Shown: positions 9,022-19,175 of the stretch, piece after piece
Numbering within the stretch: position 1 is the stretch's first letter
Layout: each line of letters starts with the position of its first letter
DNA from: Streptomyces scabichelini
Lineage (GTDB): Bacteria; Actinomycetota; Actinomycetes; Streptomycetales; Streptomycetaceae
Length of the DNA stretch: 64,000 nt
Assembly (NCBI RefSeq): GCF_011045015.1
Contig: NZ_JAAKZY010000002.1
Span: forward strand, 78,407 to 142,406
Direction of reading: 5' to 3'
Made by a program: the position numbers and the translations under genes
The notes under the pieces: generated by a model
Seen by the model: the letters and a program-made list of their open reading frames with translations, nothing else
Told to the model about the DNA's origin: nothing
Database searches by the model: none

Positions 9022-9885
9022 TCAACCGGCCGTCTTGCCCGATGCGGTGAGTGCGGGGAGCCGGGAGGATCGGGAGGATGCGGAGCCGGGCTGAGGAGCC
9101 GCGGGCTCGGTGGTGGCCTCGCGGGGCGTGCTGTGGTGGTCCCTGTTCCGCTGGTTCGTCTTCCGCTGGTCCCTGTTCCGCCACAGCCACCCGATGTCCC
9201 GTCCGAACGACCAGACCAGCGAGGCCAGGGCCAGGACGACCGTTGCGAAGGTCAGGACGTACGGCAGAACCCCTGCCCCCGCCACCAGCAGCGCGACCCC
9301 CTGCAGCGCCGCCACCGTCTTGCGGCCCGTGCTCGGGGGCAGGGCGGCGTTCAGCCACGGGAACACTCGGGCCGCGGCCACGAACGCGTAGCGCATGATG
9401 CCGATCAGCAGGACCCACGGGCCGAGCGACGTGGCGACGTACACGCTCAGGACCAGGATCAGGAACGCGTCGACCTCCATGTCGAAGCGGGCGCCCAAGG
9501 CCGTCGAGGAGCCGGTGCGGCGGGCGACCTTGCCGTCGACCGCGTCGAGGATCAGGGCCACCGCGGTGAGGGCGACCAGGAGCGTGACCGGCGGCGGGCT
9601 CTGGAAGGAGTCCGCCACCAGGGCCGTCACGCCGCCGACGAGGATGGCCCGGCCCAGGGTGACGCGGTTCGCGGGGCCGAACGAGCGGGGCCGCGTGCGG
9701 TGCAGGGCGCGGGCGAGCACGGCCCAGGTGGCGAACGCGAACACCAGGCCCGTCAGCCAGCCCACAGGCCCCATGCCGATGGCCGTGCCGATCACGGCCA
9801 GCAGGAGGAGCTGCACGCCCGCTCCCACCGCCGTCTCCTGCTGCACCTGCAAGAGCCTCGTGTCGTATGTGTTGTTCAGGGCCAC
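9022..9885 (-). CDS. CDP-alcohol phosphatidyltransferase family membrane enzyme
   Basis: 287-residue integral membrane enzyme that would transfer a phospho-alcohol or diacylglycerol-phosphate group from a CDP-activated donor to an alcohol. Residues 114-139 match the whole family signature D-x2-D-G-x2-A-R-x8-G-x3-D-x3-D (DAVDGKVAR ... G ... D ... D). Several hydrophobic helices flank it. GTG at 9885 is preceded by GGAGG at good spacing; an upstream in-frame extension has no such site. It is divergent from the dehydrogenase gene at 10056 and may belong with that cluster. Acceptor unknown; phosphatidylglycerophosphate or inositol-phosphate synthase activity cannot be told apart by eye. Confidence 0.85.
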   Translation of the reverse strand: MALNNTYDTRLLQVQQETAVGAGVQLLLLAVIGTAIGMGPVGWLTGLVFAFATWAVLARALHRTRPRSFGPANRVTLGRAILVGGVTALVADSFQSPPPVTLLVALTAVALILDAVDGKVARRTGSSTALGARFDMEVDAFLILVLSVYVATSLGPWVLLIGIMRYAFVAAARVFPWLNAALPPSTGRKTVAALQGVALLVAGAGVLPYVLTFATVVLALASLVWSFGRDIGWLWRNRDQRKTNQRNRDHHSTPREATTEPAAPQPGSASSRSSRLPALTASGKTAG

Positions 9886-10055
9886 CGCACATCCTCCGGC
9901 CAGATGACAAAGTCGATCATTGCCGCTTACGTTGTCCGCGGCTTCGCAACGGTCGGTACGTGAACCGTCGCCGGATCGTTCAGCCGGACTCAGCAGGTTC
10001 ACAGCCTGGGCACGACTCTGCGGGGCTTTGCAGCACGACTTTTCAGGAGGATGAG

Positions 10056-11054
10056 ATGCCGATGGACCGCGCAGCGCGCGCCTTCTGGGTGAGGTCACCC
10101 GGTCACGGCGAGGTCCGGGACGTCGGTCTGCCGAGCCCCGCCGAGGGCGAGGTTCTGGTGCGCACACTCTTCTCCGGAGTGAGCCGGGGGACGGAAACCC
10201 TCGTCTTCCGCGGTGGTGTGCCCGAGAGCCAGCGCACCGCGATGCGGGCGCCGTTCCAGGAGGGCGATTTCCCGGGACCGGTCAAGTACGGGTATCTCAA
10301 CGTCGGCCTGGTGGAGGAGGGACCCGCGTCGCTCGTGGGGCGTACGGTCTTCTGTCTCTATCCGCACCAGACCCGGTACGTCGTTCCGGCGAGCGCCGTG
10401 ACGCCCGTGCCCGAGTCGGTGCCCGCCTCGCGTGCCGTCCTCGCCGGCACCGTGGAGACCGCGGTCAACGCCCTGTGGGACGCCGCACCGCTGATCGGCG
10501 ACCGGATCGCGGTGGTCGGCGCCGGGATGGTCGGCGCCAGTGTCGCCGCGCTGCTCGCCCGGTACCCCGCCGTCCGCGTCCAGCTGGTCGACGCCAACCC
10601 GGCGCGGGCGGAACTCGCCCGAGCGCTCGGCGTCGACTTCGCGCTCCCCGCGGACGCCGTCGGCGACTGCGACCTCGTCGTGCACGCCAGCGCCACCGAG
10701 GCAGGTCTCACCCGCTCCCTGGAACTCCTCGCCCCGGAGGGGACCGTCCTCGAACTGAGCTGGTACGGCGACCGCCGGGTCAGCCTGCCGCTGGGGGAGG
10801 CCTTCCACTCCCGCCGCCTGGTCGTCCGCAGCAGCCAGGTGGGGACCGTGTCCCCGGCCAGGAGCTCCCGCCGTACGTACGCCGACCGGCTCGCCCTCGC
10901 GCTCGAACTGCTCGCCGACCCCGCCCTGGACGCGCTGATCACCGGCGCGTGCGCCTTCGAGGAACTGCCGGAGGCGATGGCCGGGCTCGCCTCGGGGGAA
11001 ACACAGGCGCTGTGCCATCTCGTGCGGTACGACACCGGCGGGGCCTCGCACTGA
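10056..11054 (+). CDS. Zinc-binding alcohol dehydrogenase-like oxidoreductase
   Basis: 332 residues of the medium-chain dehydrogenase/reductase family. The C-terminal half has the NAD(P) fold with VVGAGMVGASVAALLARYP near residues 150-165. The N-terminal half keeps the family shape (GEVLVRTLFSGVSRGTE, then GYLNVGLVEEGP) but lacks the usual catalytic-zinc cysteine of AGxCGTD; a serine-rich SGVSRGTE stands there instead, as in BchC-like members. ATG at 10056 is chosen for AGGAGG five bases upstream; ATG at 10062 is possible. First gene of a run towards the GTP cyclohydrolase; substrate unknown. Confidence 0.85.
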   Translation: MPMDRAARAFWVRSPGHGEVRDVGLPSPAEGEVLVRTLFSGVSRGTETLVFRGGVPESQRTAMRAPFQEGDFPGPVKYGYLNVGLVEEGPASLVGRTVFCLYPHQTRYVVPASAVTPVPESVPASRAVLAGTVETAVNALWDAAPLIGDRIAVVGAGMVGASVAALLARYPAVRVQLVDANPARAELARALGVDFALPADAVGDCDLVVHASATEAGLTRSLELLAPEGTVLELSWYGDRRVSLPLGEAFHSRRLVVRSSQVGTVSPARSSRRTYADRLALALELLADPALDALITGACAFEELPEAMAGLASGETQALCHLVRYDTGGASH

Positions 11055-11059
11055 CAATG

Positions 11060-11101
11060 GATACGGGCCCCGCTGAAAATCGATACGGGTCCCACTGAAA
11101 A
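11060..11101. repeat. Two imperfect 20-bp direct repeats (22-bp period)
   Basis: GATACGGGCCCCGCTGAAAA at 11060 recurs at 11082 with two changes. It sits just after the dehydrogenase stop in a 246-base gap that otherwise shows nothing clear apart from the ribosome site of the next gene. Confidence 0.6.
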
Positions 11102-11222
11102 CACCGCTGGACCGGCACGGATCCGGTTCGGGACTACGCCGGGTGACCGGTCCACCGAACGACACGTCCTGGCGATGTGTCCGAATCAACAACGCGCAGA
11201 AACTTCCTCCCGTACGCCCTGA

Positions 11223-12819
<1,597 letters not shown>

Positions 12820-12823
<4 letters not shown>

Positions 12824-13764
12824 GCACGAGCATGACGCCGCCCGGGCGCGCGACGACCGCGGCTCCGGGCCACGAGGCGGGAACGATTCGGCTGGGTGAC
12901 CGCAGGCGCGGCGCCGAGACGGAGGCCGACGACGTGACGAAGTACGCCCCCGAGTGGCTGGAGCTGCGCGAGGGCGCCGACTCCGTGGCGCGGGCGGCCG
13001 AGCTCCTCGATCCGCTGCGGATCCGGCTCGCGAACCTGCCGCAGGGGTCCACCGGGTTCGTGATCCACGACCTCGGCTGCGGCACCGGCTCCATGGGCCG
13101 CTGGCTCGCGCCCCGCCTCGACGGCCCCCAGCACTGGGTCCTGCACGACCGCGACCCCTATCTGCTCCACTTTGCCGCCGTCGGCTCGCCCCGTTCGGCC
13201 GCCGACGGCAGCCGCGTCACCGTCGAGACGCAGCGTGGTGACGTGTCCCGGCTGACCTCGGACGCCCTGGCCGGTGCCTCGCTGGTGACGGCCTCCGCCC
13301 TGCTGGACGTGCTCACCGCCGACGAGATCGAGGCGCTCGCCGCGGCCTGCGCCGGAGCCGGCTGCCCGGCCCTGCTGACGCTCTCGGTGGTGGGGCGCGT
13401 CGAGCTGACCCCCGCCGATCCGCTGGACGCCGAGATCGGCGACGCGTTCAACGCCCATCAGCGCCGCGGCGACCTGCTCGGACCCGACGCGGTGACGACG
13501 GCCTGCGACGCCTTCGCCCGGCACGGCGCGACGGTACGGGTGCATCCCAGCGCCTGGCGGCTCGGCCCCGACGACTCCGCGCTGACGGCGGAGTGGCTGC
13601 GGGGCTGGGTCGGCGCGGCCGTCGAGGAACGCCCCGAACTCGCCGAGCGCGCGGGCGCGTACCTGCGCGCGCGTCTCGCGGCGTGCGCCGCGGGGGAGCT
13701 GAGCGTGGTGGTCCATCACAGCGATCTGCTGGCACTCGCCCGGCCGACGGGGGGAGCGGCATGA
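12820..13764 (+). CDS. Class I SAM-dependent methyltransferase
   Basis: 314 residues. Motif I of the SAM-binding fold is clear at VIHDLGCGTGSMGRWL (about residues 85-100), followed by an acidic second strand (HWVLHDRDPYLL) and DVSRLTSDALAGASLVTASALLDVL. Methyl acceptor unknown; no close family name was recognised. The first 40 residues look disordered. ATG at 12820 overlaps the preceding stop, and its own stop overlaps the next ATG at 13761. Confidence 0.85.
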
Positions 13765-15590
13765 GCGCCCAGGCGGTGACAGCCGACGCGCAGCCACGCG
13801 CCGTCCTGGCCGACGTGACGACAGCGCGGACGGCCCGGGACGGCGGCGACGAGCAAGCGGTACGGGTGGCGGAGGCGCCGGTCACGGCGGGGCCGAGCGT
13901 GCCGGTCATGGCTGGGCCGACCGTGCCGGTCGCAGCGGGGCCGAGCGTGCCGGTCTTGGCTGGGGCGAGCGTGCCGGTCTTGGCTGGGCCGACCGTGCCG
14001 GTCATGGCAGGGGCGACTGCGCTGGCCAAGGCAGGTACGGCCGCGAGCCCTCGCACGGGCGCGAGCCCGGGTACGAGCTCCCGCACGGGCGCGAGCCCCG
14101 GTACGAGTCTTCGCTCGGGCGCGAGCCCCGGTATGAGCTCCCGCACGGGTCCAAACCCCGGTACGAGCCTTCGCACGGGCGCAAACCCCGGTACGAGCCT
14201 TCGCACGGGCGCAAACCCCGATACGAGCCTTCACTCGGGCGCGAGCCCCAGTGCGAGCCCTCGCACCGACGCGAGCCCCGGTACGAGCTCCCGCACGGGC
14301 GCAAACCCCAGTACGAGCCCTCGCTCGGGCGCGAGCCCCAGTAAGGGACCGGCGCGCCGCGCCCTCCGTGCCGTCCGAGCCCGTATCGACTCCCGAGCGC
14401 TCCGCACCCACCTCGGCACGATCGCGGGCGTCGCCATCCTCGGCGTACTCCTCTGGCGGCTCGGCACCGGTGTCTTCCTGGACGGGCTGCGCCGGATCGA
14501 CGGCACCACACTGCTGGCGGCCCTCGGTATCGGCGTGGTCACCACCGTGTTCAGCGCTTGGCGCTGGTGCCTGGTGGCCAAGGGGCTGAAGATCCGGCTG
14601 CCGCTGGGGCCGGCCGTCGCGGACTACTACCGCTCCCTGTTTCTGAACGCGGCGCTGCCCGGCGGCGTACTCGGCGATGTGCACCGCGCCGTACGGCACG
14701 GGCAGAGCGCCGGTGACCTCGGCAGGGGCGTCCGCGCGGTGGTCCTCGAACGGGTGGCGGGCCAGGTGGCGCTCATGGCCGTCGGCGGGGTCCTGCTCGC
14801 GACGCTGCCCTCACCGGTGCAGCCGCAGACCCGGCACCTCGTCGAGGCGTCCGCCATCGCGCTGGCGCTCGCCGGGATTGTCGCCGCCGTCGTCGCGATC
14901 CGGCTGCGGGGCTCGTCCGGCGGTTCGTCGCGTCGCATGCCCCGCCCCCTGCGCACCGCGCTCACCGAGGCGCGCCAAGGACTGGTGGCCCGCCACACCT
15001 GGCCAGGTGTCGTCGTCTCGTCGGCCGTGGTGCTGGCGGGTCACCTCGTGATGTTCGTGCTCGCGGCCCGCGTCGGAGGATCCGACGCCTCGCCCGTCGT
15101 GCTGCTGCCCCTGGCGGTACTGGCCCTGCTCGCCATGGGACTGCCGCTGAACGTGGGCGGCTGGGGCCCGCGAGAGGGCGTCACCGCCTGGGCCTTCGGC
15201 GCCGCGGGGCTCGGCGCGAGCACGGGGCTGAGCGTCGCCGTCGTCTACGGAGTGCTCAGCTTCGTGGCGAGCCTGCCCGGCGTCGCCGTACTCGTCGCCC
15301 GGTGGGCCGCGGGCCTGCGGCACCCGCGACCCGAGTACGAGAAGGGCGTGCCGCAACGCGACAACGGCCACGTCCCGCGCTCACCACCGGCGGACGGTCA
15401 GGGCCGGCTCCCCGCGTCGTCCTGCTCAACTCCCTTTTGCGTGGCATCCACAGCGCCCGGAGCATCCGTTGTCTCCGGCGTGAGGATCGAGAAATACGAA
15501 CCGAAGCAGTCCACCAGGCCCGCCAGCAGCTCCTTGCCTTTTTCGGCGGTAGCCAGCGAAGGACGGCCGATGACACCGGACTCCGTGTAA
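13761..15590 (+). CDS. Flippase-like / lysylphosphatidylglycerol synthase TM-domain membrane protein with repeat-rich N-terminus
   Basis: 609 residues. From about residue 215 it is a polytopic membrane protein of the UPF0104/AglD/LPG-synthase-TM type: the RSLFLNAALPGGVLGDVHRA stretch is typical, with about eight hydrophobic segments. Family members are thought to move or modify lipid-linked compounds. The preceding 200 residues are unlike the family. Residues 44-91 are six 8-residue units (GPSVPVMA-like) and 98-194 are nine and a half 10-residue units (RTGASPGTSS-like). The C-terminal 90 residues are polar and their codons overlap the convergent creatininase gene by 193 bases. ATG at 13761 overlaps the methyltransferase stop. 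Confidence 0.85.
   Translation: MSAQAVTADAQPRAVLADVTTARTARDGGDEQAVRVAEAPVTAGPSVPVMAGPTVPVAAGPSVPVLAGASVPVLAGPTVPVMAGATALAKAGTAASPRTGASPGTSSRTGASPGTSLRSGASPGMSSRTGPNPGTSLRTGANPGTSLRTGANPDTSLHSGASPSASPRTDASPGTSSRTGANPSTSPRSGASPSKGPARRALRAVRARIDSRALRTHLGTIAGVAILGVLLWRLGTGVFLDGLRRIDGTTLLAALGIGVVTTVFSAWRWCLVAKGLKIRLPLGPAVADYYRSLFLNAALPGGVLGDVHRAVRHGQSAGDLGRGVRAVVLERVAGQVALMAVGGVLLATLPSPVQPQTRHLVEASAIALALAGIVAAVVAIRLRGSSGGSSRRMPRPLRTALTEARQGLVARHTWPGVVVSSAVVLAGHLVMFVLAARVGGSDASPVVLLPLAVLALLAMGLPLNVGGWGPREGVTAWAFGAAGLGASTGLSVAVVYGVLSFVASLPGVAVLVARWAAGLRHPRPEYEKGVPQRDNGHVPRSPPADGQGRLPASSCSTPFCVASTAPGASVVSGVRIEKYEPKQSTRPASSSLPFSAVASEGRPMTPDSV
13890..14033 (+). repeat. 24-bp in-frame tandem repeat, 6 units
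   Basis: Six consecutive 24-base units encode GPSVPVMA and variants at the N-terminus of the flippase-like protein. Units differ by a few bases, and the last (GATALAKA) is the most diverged. Period divisible by three keeps the frame. Confidence 0.9.
14052..14342 (+). repeat. 30-bp in-frame tandem repeat, 9.7 units
   Basis: Nine full units and a 21-base partial unit encode the decapeptide RTGASPGTSS with variation at Thr/Ser and Ala/Pro/Asn positions. No spacers separate the units. It follows the 24-base array after 18 bases within the same gene. Confidence 0.9.
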
Positions 15591-16210
15591 GCGGACATAT
15601 CGAGGGTGAGAAGATGCCGTCGGTCGTCGGCGAGGAAGTCGGAGGTCTCATAACCGGGACGCACCATTTCCGGATGAGCATGCAGCAGGATGGACGTCTC
15701 CAATTCCCCCGCATGCATATCGCTGAGCAGCGAGGTCCGCACATCGGCCCGGACCCGCGCCTCCTCCCAGTCCTCCGCAGCCGGGAACAGCGCCATGCGC
15801 GTCCCGCTCCCTGCGGATTCCTGCACCACATTGCCCAGTACGTAGTTCCCGCCATGTCCGTTGACCAGCACCAGGGCGTCGATGCCCGAGCGACGAAGCG
15901 AGTCGGCTATGTCCCGTACCACCGCGTGGAGTGTCACCGCGGAAATACTGACCGTCCCAGGCCAGGCGGCATGTTCGTGCGAGCAGGCGATGGTCAGCGG
16001 AGGGAGGAGATGCACCGGATACGCGGCGGCGACCTCACGGGCGATGGTGCAGGCGATGACGGTGTCAGTGGTCAGCGGTAGAAAGGGCCCGTGTTGTTCG
16101 AAGCTGCCGATGGGAAGGACGGCGACGCCGGGCCGGCGCGCCCTCACGTCCTCCGTGGTGTCCAGAGGCAACAGGCCGGAGGTGGTCAGCTGTGTTCCCG
16201 AACCGCTCAT
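15398..16210 (-). CDS. Creatininase-family amidohydrolase, candidate FAPy deformylase
   Basis: 270-residue metal-dependent hydrolase of the creatininase family. Metal-binding motifs are visible at VLPIGSFEQHGPFLPLTTD (Glu38, His40, Asp49), VNGHGGN and DMHAGELETS. In archaea a member (ArfB) removes formate from FAPy-type pyrimidines made by a GTP cyclohydrolase III. Here the gene is divergent from, and 65 bases away from, a GTP cyclohydrolase II paralogue predicted to make FAPy, which makes the same role attractive. MftE-type or true creatininase activity are alternatives; no mycofactocin genes are nearby. Its last 193 bases overlap the 3' end of the flippase-like gene on the other strand. Confidence 0.87.
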   Translation of the reverse strand: MSGSGTQLTTSGLLPLDTTEDVRARRPGVAVLPIGSFEQHGPFLPLTTDTVIACTIAREVAAAYPVHLLPPLTIACSHEHAAWPGTVSISAVTLHAVVRDIADSLRRSGIDALVLVNGHGGNYVLGNVVQESAGSGTRMALFPAAEDWEEARVRADVRTSLLSDMHAGELETSILLHAHPEMVRPGYETSDFLADDRRHLLTLDMSAYTESGVIGRPSLATAEKGKELLAGLVDCFGSYFSILTPETTDAPGAVDATQKGVEQDDAGSRP

Positions 16211-16275
16211 GTTGTTAAGGCCTTTCGTTCCGTAGGCACCGACGAGAGCAGGCTAACGCGGCAACGGCAGATTGG

Positions 16276-16962
16276 ATGCAGAAAGAAATGAAGGAAAGCA
16301 AAGGCGTGCTCGGTCGAAGTGCCCGCCCCAAGACAGATGTACAGTCGGGTGTCCAGCGTGTGGTGGATCTCCAACTGCACACCGTGTACGGAGATTTCTT
16401 CGCCGTCGGCTATTTGGACCTCGAACGCGGGGATGAACAAGTGGCCCTCATATACGGCGATATCGAGGGAACGGAGGACACGCTCACCCGACTGCATTCG
16501 GAGTGCCTCACCGGAGACGCCTTCGGGTCCACGCACTGCGAGTGCGGTGACCAGTTGTCGACCGCCCTGCGCACCATCGTGGCGGAAGGCCGCGGCATTC
16601 TCCTCTACCTCCGCGGCCACGAGGGCAGAGGAATCGGCCTGCTCGCGAAACTGCAGGCCATGAAGCTTCAGTCGGAGGGCCTGGACACGGTCGAGGCGAA
16701 CCTCGCCCTCGGTCTCCCCGTGGACGCCCGCGACTACGGCGTCGCCGCGGACATGCTGCACGACCTCGGCGTGCCCTCCGTACGTCTGCTCTCCAACAAC
16801 CCGCGCAAGAGCGAGGCCCTGCGGCACCACGGCATCGAAGTCGCCGAGCACGTCCCGCTGTTGATACCGCCGCGCGAGCAGAACATCAGCTATCTGCGGA
16901 CGAAGCGGGAGCGCATGGACCACCACCTGCCGCATCTGGATGCGGTGATCCACTGGTCCTGA
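16276..16962 (+). CDS. ribA: GTP cyclohydrolase II paralogue, predicted FAPy-forming (GCH III-like)
   Basis: 228 residues with the whole GCH II core. The zinc cysteines are in HSECLTGDAFGSTHCEC (Cys77, 88, 90) and the active-site loop is YLRGHEGRGIGL; LLSNNPRK follows. At the position of E. coli RibA Tyr105 this protein has methionine (Met129, ATG codon at 16660). In Streptomyces coelicolor the SCO6655 paralogue carries Met there and releases the formylated product FAPy instead of the deformylated riboflavin precursor. The same outcome is predicted here. No RibB-type domain is fused. The start is uncertain: ATG 16276, ATG 16288 or GTG 16306 after AAGGAAAG. Confidence 0.9.
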   Translation: MQKEMKESKGVLGRSARPKTDVQSGVQRVVDLQLHTVYGDFFAVGYLDLERGDEQVALIYGDIEGTEDTLTRLHSECLTGDAFGSTHCECGDQLSTALRTIVAEGRGILLYLRGHEGRGIGLLAKLQAMKLQSEGLDTVEANLALGLPVDARDYGVAADMLHDLGVPSVRLLSNNPRKSEALRHHGIEVAEHVPLLIPPREQNISYLRTKRERMDHHLPHLDAVIHWS

Positions 16963-17052
16963 ACGCCGCTCGCCGGTCTTGAGCGAGGTCCGCGTCACCC
17001 GGACGTGCGGCCTGGGGGGTGCGGCGGCCCGGATCCTGGAAAGGAACAAGGG

Positions 17053-18024
17053 ATGACAGACGACGTCCTTTACCTCTCCGGACACCAGGTGACGGAGCTG
17101 CTGGACACCGACGCGGCCATCGCGTCCCAGCGCGCGGCCTTCACCGCGCTCGGCGACGGCACCGCCGACCTGCCCGGGAAGATCATGCATCCGAGCGGGT
17201 TCGACGACAGTGTCATGTTCGCGTATGTCGCGCGGCTGTCCGCGGACACCGGGGCCGTCGCCAAGATCGGCAGCGTGAATCCGGGCAACGCGACGGCCGG
17301 GCTGCCGACCGTGCACGCGGTGATCAACGCGCTCGATCCGGTCACCGGGCGGCTCGTCGCCGTGATGGACGGCACGGCGGTGACGACGCTGCGTACGGCC
17401 GCGGGCAGCGCTGTGGCCTTCGACGCGCTGGCGGGCGCCGACAGCACGGAGCTGGGCCTCCTCGGCTCCGGCACACAGGCGCTCGCCCATGCGCGGGCGG
17501 TGGCCCGGGTGCGGCACCTGGAGGCCGTACGCGTGTGGAGTCCGACCCCCGGCAGGCGGGCGCGGGCGGCACAGCGTCTTGCGGCCGAACTCGGCGTCGC
17601 CGCGAAAGCCGTCGACTCGGCCGAGGAGGCGGTGGCCGGGCTGCCCATGGTCGCGGCCTGCACGCTCAGCAGCACGCCTGTGGTCCGTGGCGAGTGGCTC
17701 GCTCCGGGGTGCACGGTGGTGAGCGTGGGGTCCTTCGAGCCGACACGCAGTGAGGTCGACGCCGATGTCGTACGGCGGGCCGCGGCGGTGGTCGTCGACG
17801 ATCCGGACACCGCGGCGGGCCACGCGGGACCCGTGGTGGACGCGTTGCGCCACGGGCTGCTCACCACGGAGGACCTGATTCCGCTCGGCGGTGTGCTCAC
17901 GGGCCGGTACCGCGGACGTACGAGCCCCGACGACATCGTCTACTACAACAGCGTCGGGCTCGGCATCCAGGACGCCGCCGCGGCCTGGGCCGTGATCGAC
18001 GCCGCCAGGGGGGCAGGCCTGTGA
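17053..18024 (+). CDS. Ornithine cyclodeaminase / mu-crystallin family protein
   Basis: 323-residue NAD(P)-dependent enzyme. The nucleotide site is at GLLGSGTQALAHARAV (about residues 137-152), and family patterns AKIGSVNPGN, MDGTAVTTLRTAA and the C-terminal YYNSVGLGIQD are present. Members include ornithine or lysine cyclodeaminase, ketimine reductase (piperideine- or pyrroline-2-carboxylate) and alanine dehydrogenase. The operon partners, an FAD amine oxidoreductase and a saccharopine dehydrogenase homologue, suggest lysine/pipecolate chemistry. ATG at 17053 follows AAGGAACAAGG. Its stop overlaps the GTG of the next gene. Confidence 0.87.
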   Translation: MTDDVLYLSGHQVTELLDTDAAIASQRAAFTALGDGTADLPGKIMHPSGFDDSVMFAYVARLSADTGAVAKIGSVNPGNATAGLPTVHAVINALDPVTGRLVAVMDGTAVTTLRTAAGSAVAFDALAGADSTELGLLGSGTQALAHARAVARVRHLEAVRVWSPTPGRRARAAQRLAAELGVAAKAVDSAEEAVAGLPMVAACTLSSTPVVRGEWLAPGCTVVSVGSFEPTRSEVDADVVRRAAAVVVDDPDTAAGHAGPVVDALRHGLLTTEDLIPLGGVLTGRYRGRTSPDDIVYYNSVGLGIQDAAAAWAVIDAARGAGL

Positions 18025-19175
18025 GCGGTGTACCGGCGCGGGCGGGCGTCGTCGTCATCGGCGGCGGGGTGATGGGCACGAGCATCGCGTACCAGCTGGC
18101 GCGGGCCGGAGTGCGCGACGTGGTGCTGGTCGAGCGGGACGAACTCGCCTCCGGGTCCACCTCGCGGGCCGCGGGCGGGGTCCGGGCACAGTTCTCCGAC
18201 GAGCTCAACATCCAGCTGGGCGCGCGAAGCCTGGAGGCGTTCGCCCGCTTCGGCGACGAGACGGGCCACGACATCGGGCTGCACCAGGTGGGCTATCTCT
18301 TCCTCCTGTCGACGCCGGAGGAAGTCGCGGCGTTCGAGGCAGGCGTCCGGCTGCAGAACGAACTGGGCGTGCCCAGCCGCATGATCGACCCGGCCGAGGC
18401 GCGACGCCTCTCGCCGCTGATCACCACCGACGGACTGCTGGCCGCCGCGTTCTCCCCGGACGACGGGCACTGCACACCCGAGGCCGTGGTGCACGGGTAC
18501 GCGGCCGCCGCCCGCCGCCACGGCGCGACGGTGGTGCGGCACTGCGAGGTCACCGGCATCGAGACGCAGGGTGACGAGATCACGGCGGTGGCCACCGACC
18601 GCGGCCGTATCGCCACCCCGGCCGTGGTGTGCGCGGCGGGCGCCTGGTCACGGGCCGTCGGCGCGATGGCCGGCGTCGACCTCCCGGTCGAGCCGCTGCG
18701 CCGCCAGATCGCCATCACCGAACCGGTCCCGGACCTGCCGCCGGACCTGCCCATGACGATCGACTTCACCAGCAGCCTGTACTTCCACACCGAGGGCCCC
18801 GGCCTCCTCGTCGGCATGTCCGACCCCGACGAGACACCCGGCTTCGCGACCGGGACGCACGACCGCTGGATCCCCCGCCTGGCCGAGGCGATGGAGCGGC
18901 GCGCCCCCGCCCTGCTCGACCTGCGCAGAACGGGCGGCTGGGCGGGCCTGTACGAGATCACTCCGGACCACAACGCGCTGATCGGCGAGGCGAGTTCACC
19001 GTCCCGCTTCCTGTACGCGACCGGGTTCTCCGGGCACGGGTTCCTCCAGGGACCCGCCGTGGGGGAGGTCGTCCGCGATCTCTTCCTGGGGCATGATCCC
19101 TTCGTCGACATCACCCCGCTGCGGGCCGAACGGTTCGCCGCCGACGCCCTGCGACCGGAGGTCAACTGCGTATGA
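18021..19175 (+). CDS. FAD-dependent amino acid/amine oxidoreductase (DAO family)
   Basis: 384-residue flavoprotein. The N-terminal dinucleotide motif is VVIGGGVMGTSIAYQLARAG, followed by the ribose-binding acidic end VLVERDELASGSTSRAAGG. The C-terminal GWAGLYEITPDHNALIGE and ATGFSGHGFLQGPAVGE are typical of sarcosine oxidase beta / D-amino-acid dehydrogenase relatives. It would oxidise a C-N bond of an amino or imino acid. In this operon pipecolate or a related cyclic amino acid is a reasonable guess. GTG at 18021 overlaps the previous stop and its own stop overlaps the ATG at 19172. Confidence 0.88.
   Translation: MSGVPARAGVVVIGGGVMGTSIAYQLARAGVRDVVLVERDELASGSTSRAAGGVRAQFSDELNIQLGARSLEAFARFGDETGHDIGLHQVGYLFLLSTPEEVAAFEAGVRLQNELGVPSRMIDPAEARRLSPLITTDGLLAAAFSPDDGHCTPEAVVHGYAAAARRHGATVVRHCEVTGIETQGDEITAVATDRGRIATPAVVCAAGAWSRAVGAMAGVDLPVEPLRRQIAITEPVPDLPPDLPMTIDFTSSLYFHTEGPGLLVGMSDPDETPGFATGTHDRWIPRLAEAMERRAPALLDLRRTGGWAGLYEITPDHNALIGEASSPSRFLYATGFSGHGFLQGPAVGEVVRDLFLGHDPFVDITPLRAERFAADALRPEVNCV

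Noticed and set aside
14052..14342. Regular 30-bp repeats considered as a CRISPR array
   Set aside because: Units are contiguous without spacers, diverge between copies, keep a coding frame, and no cas genes are nearby.
14002..14511. Minus-strand repetitive frame opposite the 30-bp array (Gly-Ser-Arg-Pro repeats)
   Set aside because: A by-product of repeats whose period is divisible by three; no ribosome site, and the plus strand is coupled to upstream genes.
16207..17853. Open frame of 548 codons on the minus strand over the cyclohydrolase and ornithine-cyclodeaminase-like genes
   Set aside because: It would run through two well-supported genes and their gap; composition is shadow-like.
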